Made by a program: the position numbers and the translations under genes
Assembly: GCF_900115435.1 (NCBI RefSeq)
Contig: NZ_FOWK01000012.1
Span: 1 to 64,000, forward strand
Source of the DNA: Prevotella sp. tf2-5
GTDB taxonomy: Bacteria > Bacteroidota > Bacteroidia > Bacteroidales > Bacteroidaceae
Length of the DNA: 64,000 bases
Direction of reading: 5' to 3'
In this document: piece after piece, positions 8,820 through 17,932 of the stretch
Numbering within the stretch: the first letter of the stretch is position 1
Layout: each line of letters starts with the position of its first letter
The notes under the pieces: generated by a model
What the model saw: the letters and a program-made list of their open reading frames with translations, nothing else
Told to the model about the DNA's origin: nothing
The model's database searches: none

Positions 8820-9295
8820 AACAGATTACTGAACAAGAAGCCTATTTGCGACTGGCTGCCCTCTGTGCTCAAGCAGAGCACTGCCAATACGAGATGCAGG
8901 AGAAAATGCGTCGTTGGGAACTCTCGAAGGAGGCGCAGGCTCGTGTGATGCAACGGCTTGTGACAGATAGATATGTGGATGACGAGCGTTATGCCCGTGC
9001 TTTCATCAAGGACAAGGTGCGCTATAACAAATGGGGTAGAAGGAAAGTGGAGCAGGCTTTATGGGCAAAACATATTGATGAGGATATCCGTCAACGTGTC
9101 TTGGATGAGGTCGATGACGAGGAATATATTGCAGTTCTTCGTCCCTTGCTGCAACAAAAACGCAAGTCGACAAAAGCGAACAGCGACTATGAACTGAATG
9201 GCAAGCTCATCAAGTTCGCTATGAGTCGTGGCTTTACAATGGATATCATCAAACAGTGTATCAACGTAACAGATGAAGACGAGTTTTTGGACTAG
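8816..9295 (+). CDS. recX: Regulatory protein RecX
   Basis: RecX binds and modulates RecA filaments. The 159-residue protein has the tandem three-helix repeats of the family. The clearest is RLVTDRYVDDERYARAFIKDKVRYNKWGRRKVEQALWAKHI, given here only by its key parts DERYA, KWGRRK and L..K.I at about residues 49-83. It is translationally coupled to prmC (ATGA) and overlaps comFC by 23 bases. Confidence 0.88.
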   Translation: MKQITEQEAYLRLAALCAQAEHCQYEMQEKMRRWELSKEAQARVMQRLVTDRYVDDERYARAFIKDKVRYNKWGRRKVEQALWAKHIDEDIRQRVLDEVDDEEYIAVLRPLLQQKRKSTKANSDYELNGKLIKFAMSRGFTMDIIKQCINVTDEDEFLD

Positions 9296-9971
9296 GATCC
9301 TTGACCTCATTTCACCTCGACAATGTGTGATTTGTGGGGAACGACTGAGTGTTACGGAGCGCGCTCTCTGCTCGTCGTGTTACCTTCATCTGCCTCGTAC
9401 GTCTTATCAGTTTACACCTTATGACAACCCCATGGCACAACTTTTCTGGGGGCTAGCTCCGGTGAGTCGTGCCGCAGCCCTTTTCTTCTATGAGCCTCAT
9501 TCTGAGGGAGCTCAGTTGGTATACGACCTGAAATATGCAGACCGTCCTGATATCGGAGAGGATATAGGAAGGATGATGGCGGAGGAAATGAGGGTCGCAG
9601 GCTATTTGGATGAAGTGGATATGATCGTCCCAGTACCGCTCTCTCCAAAACGTCAGCAACAACGAGGCTATAACCAAAGTGAGCGAATAGCCCAAGGTAT
9701 TCATGAGGTGACAGGACTACCTGTTTACGCCAAGGCACTCCGGCGTAAGCATTTCCATCAGAGTCAGACAACACTCATGCGCCACCAGCGTCAGGAGAAT
9801 GTGGCAGAGATTTTCAAACTCGGTGATGCTAAAGATATGGAGGGTAAACATATCCTTCTCGTTGATGATGTATGTACTACTGGAGCAACTCTTTCTGCCT
9901 GTGCTCGTATACTTGACAGCATTCCTCGTGTCCGTATCAGTGTCCTTACCCTCGCTTTTACGAAGTCTTAA
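9273..9971 (+). CDS. comFC: ComF family amidophosphoribosyltransferase-like protein
   Basis: ComFC-type proteins are linked to DNA uptake in transformable bacteria. The 232-residue protein starts with a zinc-binding module (CVICGE then CSSC, about residues 18-41) and has a type I phosphoribosyltransferase domain with the PRPP loop ILLVDDVCTTGATL (about residues 195-208). Start and recX stop overlap by 23 bases. It is relevant that comM, a helicase used during natural transformation, is interrupted 6 kb away. Confidence 0.9.
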   Translation: MKTSFWTRILDLISPRQCVICGERLSVTERALCSSCYLHLPRTSYQFTPYDNPMAQLFWGLAPVSRAAALFFYEPHSEGAQLVYDLKYADRPDIGEDIGRMMAEEMRVAGYLDEVDMIVPVPLSPKRQQQRGYNQSERIAQGIHEVTGLPVYAKALRRKHFHQSQTTLMRHQRQENVAEIFKLGDAKDMEGKHILLVDDVCTTGATLSACARILDSIPRVRISVLTLAFTKS

Positions 9972-10008
9972 GAAAAAACTCTCCGCACTTCACTCTAAAC
10001 TCTCAACT

Positions 10009-10042
10009 TTTTTGTATCTTTGCAGTCGCAAAGATACAAAAA
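10009..10042 (+). promoter_or_regulatory. pyrE promoter inside a perfect palindrome
   Basis: The -7 box TATCTTTG (10015-10022) lies in one arm of a perfect 15-base inverted repeat (10009-10023 and 10028-10042, loop AGTC). Because of the symmetry the opposite strand carries the same box. The expected start point falls in the second arm, so the structure could be an operator or a short hairpin at the 5' end of the mRNA. Confidence 0.65.
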
Positions 10043-10050
10043 TAAAGATT

Positions 10051-10683
10051 ATGGACGCAATCAAGAAACTATTTGCCAAGAAACTGATGGAGATTAAAGC
10101 CATCAAGTTACAGCCCAACGAGCCGTTCACATGGGCATCGGGTTGGAAATCACCTATCTACACCGATAATCGAAAGACACTGGGATATGCCGATGTGCGC
10201 TCTTTTGTGAAGCTGGAGCTTTGTCATCTCATCCAGCAATACTTCCCTGAGGCTGAGGCGGTGGCAGGTGTTGCCACAGGTGCTATCGCACAGGGTGCGC
10301 TGGTAGCTGATGAGTTAGGTCTTCCTTATGCCTATGTCCGTCCGAAACCAAAAGACCATGGGATGGGTAATCAGGTAGAGGGTGAGCTCGCTAAAGGTAC
10401 TAAGGTCATCGTCGTCGAAGACTTGATCTCCACAGGAGGAAGCAGTCTGAAGGCTGTAGAGGCTTTGCGTCAGTATGGTGTGGAGGTTATTGGTATGGTT
10501 GCCTCTTTCACCTATGGATTCCCTGTCGCCGAACAGGCTTTTAAAGACGCTGGTGTACAGCTTATCACATTGAGTGACTATGCTGCCGTTCTCGAGCAAG
10601 CTGCCGAGACGGGGTATATCTCTGAAGAAGACAAGGTCGTATTGGCTGAATGGCGTAAAGACCCCAGCAATTGGAAAAAATAA
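10051..10683 (+). CDS. pyrE: Orotate phosphoribosyltransferase
   Basis: It converts orotate and PRPP to OMP in pyrimidine synthesis. The 210-residue protein shows TWASGWKSPIYTDNR, AGVATGAIAQGALVA, YVRPKPKDHG and the PRPP loop VIVVEDLISTGGSSLKA. I start at the ATG at 10051, 9 bases after the palindrome; the upstream in-frame Met at 9799 lies within comFC and is not credible. Leader about 20 bases. Confidence 0.96.
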   Translation: MDAIKKLFAKKLMEIKAIKLQPNEPFTWASGWKSPIYTDNRKTLGYADVRSFVKLELCHLIQQYFPEAEAVAGVATGAIAQGALVADELGLPYAYVRPKPKDHGMGNQVEGELAKGTKVIVVEDLISTGGSSLKAVEALRQYGVEVIGMVASFTYGFPVAEQAFKDAGVQLITLSDYAAVLEQAAETGYISEEDKVVLAEWRKDPSNWKK

Positions 10684-10725
10684 AGATAGTTACTATTGTC
10701 CCTATAGACACTATATTTTAGTCCT

Positions 10726-11139
10726 ATGGAAAAATTTGAGAGCAGTGTGAAACCGATACCCTATCCCGTAGAGGATGTCTATCGCAATATCAGTGACTTA
10801 CGTAACCTTGACCGGGTGCGCGACCGTGTCCCCGAGGATAAATTGTCTGACTTCGCCTTCGACGAGGACTCTGTTCAGGTGAATGTTGACCCTGTTGGAC
10901 TCCTCAAACTCCGTATCATCGAGCGTGAGGAGGGTAAGTGTGTAAAGTTCGAGACAGAGCAGTCGCCACTGCCTTTTAACCTTTGGATACAGGTGTTGCC
11001 TGTCACAGAGACAACCAGTAAAATGCGAGTGACAGTGAAGGCGGACATTCCCTTCATGCTGAAAGGTATGGTTAGTGGTCCCTTGCAGGATGGTGTCGAG
11101 AAGATTGCCGATGCACTGGCACAAGTACCGTATGTTTAA
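10726..11139 (+). CDS. SRPBCC (START-like) domain protein
   Basis: A 137-residue protein with the pattern of the Bet v1/polyketide cyclase fold: an N-terminal strand and helix (PYPVEDVYRNISDLRNL), a curved sheet and a long C-terminal helix (GPLQDGVEKIADALAQVPY). The fold usually binds hydrophobic ligands; the ligand here is unknown. It lies between pyrE and argH, 42 and 48 bases from them. Confidence 0.75.
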   Translation: MEKFESSVKPIPYPVEDVYRNISDLRNLDRVRDRVPEDKLSDFAFDEDSVQVNVDPVGLLKLRIIEREEGKCVKFETEQSPLPFNLWIQVLPVTETTSKMRVTVKADIPFMLKGMVSGPLQDGVEKIADALAQVPYV

Positions 11140-11187
11140 TCTATCGTTCCTATAGTCATTATAGTTCCTATAATTCTAAAATAAACA

Positions 11188-12522
11188 ATGAACAAACTCT
11201 GGGAAAAAAACTTTGAGGTGAATGCTGAGATTGAGCGCTTCACTGTAGGACGTGACCGTGAGATGGATCTCTATCTCGCACCCTATGATGTGTTGGGTTC
11301 CATGGCTCATATCACCATGCTGGAGTCCATCGGTCTTTTGGAGGCTGACGAGCTCCGACAGTTGCTGAGCGAGTTGAAGAATATCTATGCCGTCTGTGAG
11401 CGTGGTGAGTTTGTCATCGAAGAGGGAGTTGAGGATGTCCACTCGCAGGTGGAGCTGATGCTCACCCGTAAACTTGGGGATATGGGTAAGAAAATTCACT
11501 CAGGACGCTCCCGTAATGATCAGGTATTGGTCGATTTGAAACTGTTTACGCGGCATGAGCTGATGGAGATTGCCGATAGTGTGAAAGTGCTCTTTGACGA
11601 GTTGCAGTCAAAAAGTGAGCAGTATAAGAATGTACTCATGCCAGGTTATACACATTTGCAAGTCGCCATGCCCTCGTCATTCGGGTTGTGGTTTGGGGCT
11701 TATGCTGAATCACTAGCAGATGATATGTTGTTCTTGCAGGCTGCCTATAAGATGACTAATCGTAATCCGCTGGGGTCTGCCGCAGGTTATGGTTCGTCAT
11801 TTCCTCTTAACCGTCAGATGACGACCGACCTGTTGGGTTTCGACTCGATGGATTATAACGTGGTGTATGCCCAGATGGGACGTGGAAAGATGGAGCGTAA
11901 TGTAGGGTTCGCCATCGCCACTATCGCAGGAACACTTGCCAAACTCGCTTTCGACGCATGCCTGTTTAACTCCCAGAATTTCTCATTCGTCAAACTACCG
12001 AAGGAGTGTACCACAGGTTCTAGCATCATGCCACATAAGAAAAATCCGGATGTTTTCGAACTCATCCGTGCCAAGTGTAACAAGCTGCAGGCATTACCTC
12101 AGCAAGTGACACTCATCATGAATAATCTTCCCGTGGGTTATTTCCGTGACTTACAGATTATCAAGGAGGTGTTCCTTCCTGCCTTTGATGAATTGAAGGA
12201 TTGTCTGCAGATGGCTGCGTATATTATCAATAAGATAGAGGTTTGCGAGGACATCCTCGACAATCCGATGTATGATCCGATGTTCTCTGTCGAAGAAGTC
12301 AACCGTCTGGCTGCTGAGGGCATGCCGTTCCGTGATGCCTATAAGAAAGTGGGACTCGATATCGAAGCGGGCACGTTTACGCCGAATAAGGACATCCATC
12401 ACACCCATGAAGGCTCCATTGGTAACCTCTGTACTGATCGTATCGCAGTCCTCATGCAACAGGTCATGGACGGCTTTGGTTTCGAACGAGTGCGTCAGGC
12501 AGAGAAAAAACTACTGAAATAG
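11188..12522 (+). CDS. argH: Argininosuccinate lyase
   Basis: It releases arginine and fumarate from argininosuccinate. The 444-residue protein has the fumarase/aspartase superfamily signature GSSIMPHKKNPD (about residues 274-285), SGRSRNDQV and PGYTHLQ. Length is normal for the family. The following lipoprotein gene starts 11 bases later. Confidence 0.96.
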   Translation: MNKLWEKNFEVNAEIERFTVGRDREMDLYLAPYDVLGSMAHITMLESIGLLEADELRQLLSELKNIYAVCERGEFVIEEGVEDVHSQVELMLTRKLGDMGKKIHSGRSRNDQVLVDLKLFTRHELMEIADSVKVLFDELQSKSEQYKNVLMPGYTHLQVAMPSSFGLWFGAYAESLADDMLFLQAAYKMTNRNPLGSAAGYGSSFPLNRQMTTDLLGFDSMDYNVVYAQMGRGKMERNVGFAIATIAGTLAKLAFDACLFNSQNFSFVKLPKECTTGSSIMPHKKNPDVFELIRAKCNKLQALPQQVTLIMNNLPVGYFRDLQIIKEVFLPAFDELKDCLQMAAYIINKIEVCEDILDNPMYDPMFSVEEVNRLAAEGMPFRDAYKKVGLDIEAGTFTPNKDIHHTHEGSIGNLCTDRIAVLMQQVMDGFGFERVRQAEKKLLK

Positions 12523-12533
12523 AAAGGCTTGCT

Positions 12534-13115
12534 ATGAATAAACTTACCTCTTACCTCTTACTTCTTGCTTCTTGCTTCTTGCTGTCTTCCTGCGGAGCAG
12601 AACAGGAATATTCGTCATGGTCGTGTCGCTTTATCTTTAATAACGGGACCTATCTTGACCAAACACTGGGAGCTGCTATCAACCCTACCATCCCGGGTAT
12701 CTTCTGTAAAGTAACAGAACAGTCGAAAGGCGGTACACGCTACCTGATCTTCGAGAATAACCAAGGTGCGTCTTCTCAGCATCAGATGATGGCAGAGGAA
12801 CTGCGCCAGAACCTGCGCATTGGACAGAATAACGGTATTATCGTGGGGGTACAGAACTTCGACGGTTTTACCGCCTACGACTTACAGTGTCCCAATTGTG
12901 CCCGCAGAGAGAACAATTATGTCACACCTTATTATCCCGTCACCCTCGACAAAAAAGGCTCAGGCATCGTTACCTGCTCCAAGTGCGGTGATCAGTATGA
13001 TCTCAACAATGGTGGACTGCTTGTCAAGGGACAGGAGGGGGACAAAGGACTGGAACGCTATCGTAATGCACGTACTGAGGGTCCCACAGGCAGGGTCGTT
13101 GTCCTCTCACAATAG
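12534..13115 (+). CDS. Lipoprotein with a four-cysteine zinc-ribbon-like segment
   Basis: A 193-residue secreted lipoprotein of unknown role. The signal peptide is followed by a lipobox (LLSSC, Cys at about residue 20). In the middle, CPNC and CSKC pairs (about residues 122-125 and 146-149) resemble a zinc ribbon or a metal-binding rubredoxin-like knuckle. The histidines needed for a Rieske cluster are absent. The signal-peptide coding region is a short repeat of CTTACCTCTTA/CTTCTTG units. Probably cotranscribed with argH. Confidence 0.75.
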   Translation: MNKLTSYLLLLASCFLLSSCGAEQEYSSWSCRFIFNNGTYLDQTLGAAINPTIPGIFCKVTEQSKGGTRYLIFENNQGASSQHQMMAEELRQNLRIGQNNGIIVGVQNFDGFTAYDLQCPNCARRENNYVTPYYPVTLDKKGSGIVTCSKCGDQYDLNNGGLLVKGQEGDKGLERYRNARTEGPTGRVVVLSQ

Positions 13116-13200
13116 AAAGGAATAGGCAAGGAAAGTAAAAGAAATAGCAAGAAAAAGTAAAAAATCTAATGACTATTTACTAATTTCTAATTTATTTTCG

Positions 13201-13208
13201 TAACTTTG
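13201..13208 (+). promoter_or_regulatory. -7 box of tRNA-Leu
   Basis: TAACTTTG, 25 bases before the tRNA, fits TAnnTTTG. I found no good TTTG at the expected upstream distance; the region 13116-13200 is A+T rich and otherwise featureless. Confidence 0.55.
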
Positions 13209-13233
13209 CAACCGCAAAACTGAAAAGTCTGCC

Positions 13234-13318
13234 GCCGCGATGGTGGAATGGTAGACACGAGGGACTTAAAATCCCTTGGCCAGTAATGGCTGTGCGGGTT
13301 CGAGTCCCGCTCGCGGCA
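13234..13318 (+). tRNA. tRNA-Leu (anticodon TAA)
   Basis: An 85-base class II tRNA with acceptor arms GCCGCGA and TCGCGGC. The anticodon stem AGGGA/TCCCT encloses CTTAAAA with anticodon TAA. A long variable arm (TGGCCAGTAATGGCTGT) and GGTTCGAGTCC T arm follow. CCA is not encoded. Confidence 0.97.
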
Positions 13319-13319
13319 C

Positions 13320-13352
13320 AAGAGTCTGACAATCGTCAGACTCTTTTGTTTT
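13320..13352. terminator. Bidirectional terminator between tRNA-Leu and the HAD gene
   Basis: AAGAGTCTGAC (13320-13330) pairs with GTCAGACTCTT (13335-13345) around AATC, followed by TTGTTTT on the plus strand. The second arm includes the stop codon of the leftward HAD gene, so one hairpin serves both strands. Confidence 0.8.
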
Positions 13353-14049
13353 CTAATATCTCTAACAACTCTCCGAACCGCTGGATCTTAAACAGACGCT
13401 CATGCGGATACTCCTCCGTTTTCTCCAATGCCCATACCACATGATAAGGGATATGGACTGCCCAGGCACCTGTCTCCAAGGCTGGTATGATATCACTGCG
13501 GAAGGAGTTTCCCACCATCAGGGTCTGTTCAGGAGCTACGTGCAGGTTCTCACAGAGCTGACGGTACTCCTGTTCCGTCTTGTTCGATACCGTCTCCATA
13601 TATGAGAAATAACCCTCCAGTCCTGACCGTCTCAATTTATCCTCTTGATCCATCAGTTCTCCCTTTGTAAACACCACCAGGCGATAACGACGGGTCTGTG
13701 ACAACACCTCTAATGTCTCCTTTACCTCTGACAATGGGGTCGTGGGAAAGCGCAACAACTCCTTGCCCATATCTATCAACTGCATCACCTTGTCACCCGT
13801 TAATTCCCCCTTGCTGATGCGGATGGCATTCTCTATCAGTGAAAGGGTAAAAGCCTTGGTGCCGTAGCCCGTCAAAGGCAAGTTCCTATGTTCAGTATCA
13901 AACAAACCCTCGCTGACCTCCCGTGCCGTCGCCCAGGGTTTCAACATCTCACAACATTTCCGTTCTACCTCGTCAAACCATGACTGGCAGTCCCATAATG
14001 TGTCATCCGCGTCGAAGGCGATTACTTTGATTTCTGTCGGTATTGCCAT
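13336..14049 (-). CDS. HAD-superfamily hydrolase
   Basis: A 237-residue phosphatase-like protein. Motif I is DADDTLWD near residue 14, motif II is the VFTKG stretch, and motif IV appears in MVGNSFRSDI. The cap domain is helical, as in phosphoglycolate phosphatase and YjjG relatives. The substrate cannot be told. Its start overlaps the end of the upstream transporter gene by 28 bases, so the two are probably cotranscribed. Confidence 0.85.
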   Translation of the reverse strand: MAIPTEIKVIAFDADDTLWDCQSWFDEVERKCCEMLKPWATAREVSEGLFDTEHRNLPLTGYGTKAFTLSLIENAIRISKGELTGDKVMQLIDMGKELLRFPTTPLSEVKETLEVLSQTRRYRLVVFTKGELMDQEDKLRRSGLEGYFSYMETVSNKTEQEYRQLCENLHVAPEQTLMVGNSFRSDIIPALETGAWAVHIPYHVVWALEKTEEYPHERLFKIQRFGELLEILENKRV

Positions 14050-14975
14050 AATTCAAAAGAGTTAATGATATTCTGCCATAGCACATAACAGCCAGCTCCG
14101 ATGGAGGCAACGGGATGTAGGTACATATAGGCGACCCAGATACTCAGGGCGGTATTCTTCTGGAAGAGTGCCTGACCACAGTTAATCTCCTCACCCAACC
14201 GTTTGCCGATACCTCGTCCGATAAAGAACTGCACCCAGCAGAGGATGAACGTCGACAGGGCGATGATCATCAATAGCAGCAGTGAGGCATTGCTATGCAC
14301 GATGTTTTTCACTGTGATGCCTGATGTGATAGACAGGGAGAATGCCCAGCAGTAGAAGCTGAGGTTGGGCATCGCCGCTATCCTCGCACAGATACCTTTC
14401 ACATAGTGTTGCATCAGCCATCCTAACACCAATGGCAGCAACAGCACCATCGACACTTTCTCCAAGATAATCAGGAAGGCATCGAAGAAAGCGACATGTA
14501 CCATCTGTTCTAGTATTGGGAAAACCAAAGGGATCATCAGGGCGGAGAAGAACGATGACAGCAATGTATAGGTCGTCATCGTTGAGATATTACCTCCTAA
14601 CTTTCCTACTACCACAGGAGCTGCAGCAGCCGACGGGCCTATCACACATGTCAGTATCGCCTCCCATACCAATTTTGAGTCAGGACAGTCTCTTAATGAC
14701 AGGCATATCCCCACGATCACCGCCACCAGTAACAACTGTGCCATCAGTATCCCAGTATGCCAACGGTGCGGACGCATCTCGTGGAAGTTGACCTTACAGA
14801 ATGTCACGAGAAGGGTGAGGAATACAGAGATAGGGAAGACCGTGTCAATGATAGGACTGAGCGTGTTACCTAACTCATCCAACTGCGGCACATAGTAGAA
14901 TGTCAGGTAACAGACTGTTCCCGTAGCAATCGCCACAGGCAAGGTCCAGTCCTTTAGAAAACGGATGATTCCCAT
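14022..14975 (-). CDS. Bile acid:sodium symporter (BASS/SBF) family transporter
   Basis: A 317-residue membrane protein with about nine to ten hydrophobic segments. The TCVIGPSAAAAPVVVGKLGG stretch (about residues 112-131) matches the unwound, substrate-binding region typical of this superfamily, and a second gene half repeats the fold (SLSITSGITVKNIV). The transported organic anion is unknown. It is divergent from comM. Confidence 0.75.
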   Translation of the reverse strand: MGIIRFLKDWTLPVAIATGTVCYLTFYYVPQLDELGNTLSPIIDTVFPISVFLTLLVTFCKVNFHEMRPHRWHTGILMAQLLLVAVIVGICLSLRDCPDSKLVWEAILTCVIGPSAAAAPVVVGKLGGNISTMTTYTLLSSFFSALMIPLVFPILEQMVHVAFFDAFLIILEKVSMVLLLPLVLGWLMQHYVKGICARIAAMPNLSFYCWAFSLSITSGITVKNIVHSNASLLLLMIIALSTFILCWVQFFIGRGIGKRLGEEINCGQALFQKNTALSIWVAYMYLHPVASIGAGCYVLWQNIINSFELWQYRQKSK

Positions 14976-14995
14976 GTCTCCTTAAAATTTTGTTG

Positions 14996-15003
14996 CAAAG
15001 GTA
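14996..15003 (-). promoter_or_regulatory. -7 box for the BASS transporter
   Basis: TACCTTTG on the minus strand, 20 bases before the start codon. It lies back to back with the comM promoter. Confidence 0.6.
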
Positions 15004-15025
15004 CGCATTTCTTTAAACTTTTTCG

Positions 15026-15033
15026 TATCTTTG
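15026..15033 (+). promoter_or_regulatory. -7 box for comM
   Basis: TATCTTTG, 48 bases before the comM ATG at 15082. No TTTG occurs at the usual upstream distance. Confidence 0.6.
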
Positions 15034-15081
15034 CACCAGAATCTTTTAGGTGTCTCTTATTCAGAGATTATTCATTACGTT

Positions 15082-15840
15082 ATGCTAGTAAATACATATT
15101 GTGCTGCCGTCAATGGACTGGAAGTCAACACGGTAAAAGTAGAGATCAGTATGGCAAGAGGTGTGCAGTTTCATCTTACAGGACTTGCCGACACAGCAGT
15201 AAAGGAGAGTCATGACCGTATCAGGGCAGCTCTTCAGAATAATGGATTTAAGATGCCTGTGATGGACATCACCATCAATTTGTCACCTGCTGATATCAAG
15301 AAAGAGGGCTCAGGATACGACCTTCCTCTTGCCATAGGAATATTGGCGGCAAATGGTAAGGTGACCGAGGACCATCTGGGTGAGTATATGATGGTTGGTG
15401 AACTGGGTCTGGATGGGAAACTACAACCTGTCCGAGGTGCGTTACCTATTGCCATCAGGGCTCGTGCGGAACATTTCAAAGGTCTCATCGTTCCTCGTCA
15501 GAATGTGCGTGAGGCTGCTGTAGTGAATCAATTGAATGTCTATGGCATGGACACACTCATGGAGGTAATTCATTTTTTCAATGGTGTCAAGGAATTTAAA
15601 CCTACTATTGTGGATGCCCGTCAGGAATTCTCTGATCATCAGGATGTTTTTGAACTTGATTTTGCGGATGTCAGGGGACAAGAGAGTGTGAAACGGGCGT
15701 TGGAGGTGGCTGCTGCAGGTGGGCATAACCTCATAAAAATAAGTCCGATTATCCGACAGCAGCAAATGCTTGATAAACAGTTCTTTATGCTATATTTCAT
15801 TATTCAAAATCCTTTTTTGCTTCAAAAACAGGCGGCTTAG
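15082..15840 (+). pseudogene. comM: ComM, N-terminal half, interrupted by the mobile element
   Basis: ComM (YifB, Mg-chelatase-like) is an AAA+ helicase that aids branch migration during natural transformation. The first 218 codons are intact and typical (INLSPADIKKEGSGYDLPLA). At codon 218 (ATA, 15733-15735) the reading leaves the family and runs 34 residues into element DNA before TAG. The fragment has the N-terminal Lon-protease-like domain but no Walker A or B, so it cannot be an ATPase. The start is the ATG at 15082, not the TTG at 15031 inside the promoter. The rest of the gene is at 54738-55652. Confidence 0.93.
15725..15735. mobile_element. attL, left junction of the element in comM
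   Basis: Chromosomal comM sequence ends here. Aligned by codon to attR, both sides share ATAA (15725-15728 and 54730-54733) and AT (15733-15734 and 54738-54739). A crossover at either restores an uninterrupted comM reading [11 protein letters not shown]. Such a very short shared core is expected for a large serine recombinase. Confidence 0.8.
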
Positions 15841-15844
15841 AAAT

Positions 15845-15875
15845 TTTGTCATTTCACAAATTCTTTGTACCTTTA
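15845..15875 (+). promoter_or_regulatory. Promoter of the serine recombinase
   Basis: TTTG (15845-15848), 19 bases, then TACCTTTA (15868-15875). The last base differs from the consensus G. It lies inside the element, just past attL, so the integrase would be expressed in the integrated state. Confidence 0.55.
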
Positions 15876-15948
15876 CCGCCGAATTAAAGAGAGTTATAGC
15901 CACCAGGCACTCAAATTTTCGACAAAGATAAGCATAAAAGTTGAGATA

Positions 15949-17772
15949 ATGATAGATTTCGGTAAAAAATGTATTATTTTAACGCGAGTTTCTACTACTC
16001 AGCAAGATTATCAATTCCAGTTGGATGCTCTTTATAAGTATGCGGAAGACTTAGGACTTGATAAGCCCCTCATTGACATATCTACAAAGGAATCTGGTTT
16101 CAGAAGCATGGAAGCCAAAGACGGCTTCAAGAAAGTTATCAAGTTCCTTTCGGAGAATAACTGTCGCATCGTTCTATGCACAGAACTTAGTCGATTAGCC
16201 AGAGAAAAAATCATCCTTGAACAAATTAAAGAGTGGTTCGTTAACAATAAGATTCAACTCTATGTGAAGGATCAGAACTTCAAGCTCTTTAATGATAATG
16301 GCGAGGTCGATATGACAACCGACATTATTTTCTCAGTATATGCGTCGATGGCACAGTCTGAAATGCGCGAAAAAAAGAAGCGTATGTCTCGCGGCCTCGG
16401 AACTTTGTTATCATCTGGGTACGCTGTAGTTGGCCCAACTGCTTTCGGTTATGCCAAGCGCAAGACAACCGAAAAGATAAACGGCAAATATAGAACGGAA
16501 CTAATTATAGACGAAGAAAAGGCAGAACAGGTGAAGAAAGTCTTTGATTGGTGCCTCTATGGAATAGGTGGCGACAAGACAAGATGCTCTGTTAATGCCA
16601 TTGTGAAAGAAAGTATAGCCAGAGGATTTGACCCTTATCTGACAAGTCCAAGCAACGTAAAGAAGTGTCTTGCCAATGAAGGCTACACAGGCTCAAAGAC
16701 AACTCATAACAGACGTAAGAATCCTGCATATTGGGATTACGGACACAAAGACGAACCTCGATATATTGAAAGTCGTAGCCATACCATCAAATACCCTGCT
16801 ATCATTTCCAGAGAGAAATTCGAGGCAGTTCAGAAAAAAATGAGGTCGGGCTACAACCATTTGGATGAAGTCGGATTGAATGTGTATGCTGACAAGTCGC
16901 GCACGCACATAACCCTCTTAGCCAAAATCCTGATTTGTCCTGTTTGTGGTCGTTTCTTGACAGGCAACTATAGACAAAGAGAAGATCGGTTAATGGCCTA
17001 TTATCGTTGTGGCGAATTTCATCAATCAAGAAATACATTCGCCATGCCGCTATTCGATACCGCCATTTGGGAGTTCTGCAAAAGCAATTATGAAACCTAT
17101 CTCGACTTCTTGAAGAAATCTGCTGGAACTGATACGACTGAGATAGACAAAAGGATTGTCAATTACCATTCAATGATTGATAACATTGAAAAGGAGAAAG
17201 ACGAATACCTGGCACAAATTCTTAGTCTGGGTAGAATGTCACCTAAACTACAAGCGAAAGTTAAGGCGAAGGTTGATGAATATGACAGCCAGATTGCAGA
17301 ATTAAACTCGTCGATACTCAGAGAGCAAGAAACGCTCGAAACCATTAAGATGATGTCTGACCTCTCAGACACAGAGCTTGCTTTGGAAACATCAAAGGAA
17401 GAAATGCGGAAGTATATTCAGTTACTCGTCCATCAAGTTCTCCCTGTTTACAAGACAGTCAGATCGTATGTCCTGAAGGTAACACTTAATCGAGGTATCT
17501 TAGTTCCATACACTACCCATGAGGAAAGTCAAGTTGAAGTTGATGATGTGCCAGTATATCTTATCATCGACGGCATACAGGGGTGCAGCCCTAAAGTCAG
17601 GTGCGTATATTCCCCATCAGTCGTTTTTGATCAGGACAACGGAACCTTCACAGTAGATGGCACAACCGTAAATGCAAAAGATGTGTTTGAAGATGTCGAA
17701 GATGAGTTCTCCAGAGAGATAGTATTTAGGCGACTGAATATCTACCAAGACGATACACCCAAGAACAAATAA
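15949..17772 (+). CDS. Large serine recombinase (integrase)
   Basis: It probably integrates and excises the element. The 607-residue protein has an N-terminal resolvase catalytic domain with nucleophile S15 in LTRVSTTQQ and conserved ELSRLAREKI. A recombinase domain follows (about residues 165-290), then a zinc ribbon (CPVCG and a later YYRC, about residues 327-350), a coiled coil (about 400-470) and a C-terminal region. I start at the ATG at 15949, which puts the catalytic Ser at the usual place. The earlier in-frame TTG (15865) overlaps the promoter. No separate excision factor is recognisable. Confidence 0.93.
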   Translation: MIDFGKKCIILTRVSTTQQDYQFQLDALYKYAEDLGLDKPLIDISTKESGFRSMEAKDGFKKVIKFLSENNCRIVLCTELSRLAREKIILEQIKEWFVNNKIQLYVKDQNFKLFNDNGEVDMTTDIIFSVYASMAQSEMREKKKRMSRGLGTLLSSGYAVVGPTAFGYAKRKTTEKINGKYRTELIIDEEKAEQVKKVFDWCLYGIGGDKTRCSVNAIVKESIARGFDPYLTSPSNVKKCLANEGYTGSKTTHNRRKNPAYWDYGHKDEPRYIESRSHTIKYPAIISREKFEAVQKKMRSGYNHLDEVGLNVYADKSRTHITLLAKILICPVCGRFLTGNYRQREDRLMAYYRCGEFHQSRNTFAMPLFDTAIWEFCKSNYETYLDFLKKSAGTDTTEIDKRIVNYHSMIDNIEKEKDEYLAQILSLGRMSPKLQAKVKAKVDEYDSQIAELNSSILREQETLETIKMMSDLSDTELALETSKEEMRKYIQLLVHQVLPVYKTVRSYVLKVTLNRGILVPYTTHEESQVEVDDVPVYLIIDGIQGCSPKVRCVYSPSVVFDQDNGTFTVDGTTVNAKDVFEDVEDEFSREIVFRRLNIYQDDTPKNK

Positions 17773-17795
17773 GAGTACACATTACTTATATATAG

Positions 17796-17829
17796 GCACT
17801 GGTTACTGATAGTTTCCAGTGCTTTTTTT
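17796..17829 (+). terminator. Terminator of the serine recombinase
   Basis: GCACTGG (17796-17802) pairs with CCAGTGC (17816-17822), followed by seven T. It lies 24 bases after the stop codon. Confidence 0.85.
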
Positions 17830-17932
17830 GTATTCCAAAATCTCTAAATCTGATACAAAATAAATGCAAAATGCAAAATGAATCTAATATGAATCTAAAG
17901 CCGTAATTACTTGAAAATCAGCAGACATTTCT

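Noticed and set aside
12534..13115. Rieske-type iron-sulfur lipoprotein.
   Set aside because: The two CxxC pairs have no accompanying histidines; a zinc ribbon is more likely.
13234..13318. tRNA-Leu as an attachment site.
   Set aside because: No repeat of the tRNA 3' end occurs near the element; the junctions are in comM, 2.4 kb away.
15865..15948. Longer N terminus for the large serine recombinase from the TTG at 15865.
   Set aside because: It overlaps the promoter box, and the family has its catalytic Ser about 10-15 residues from the start, which fits the ATG at 15949.
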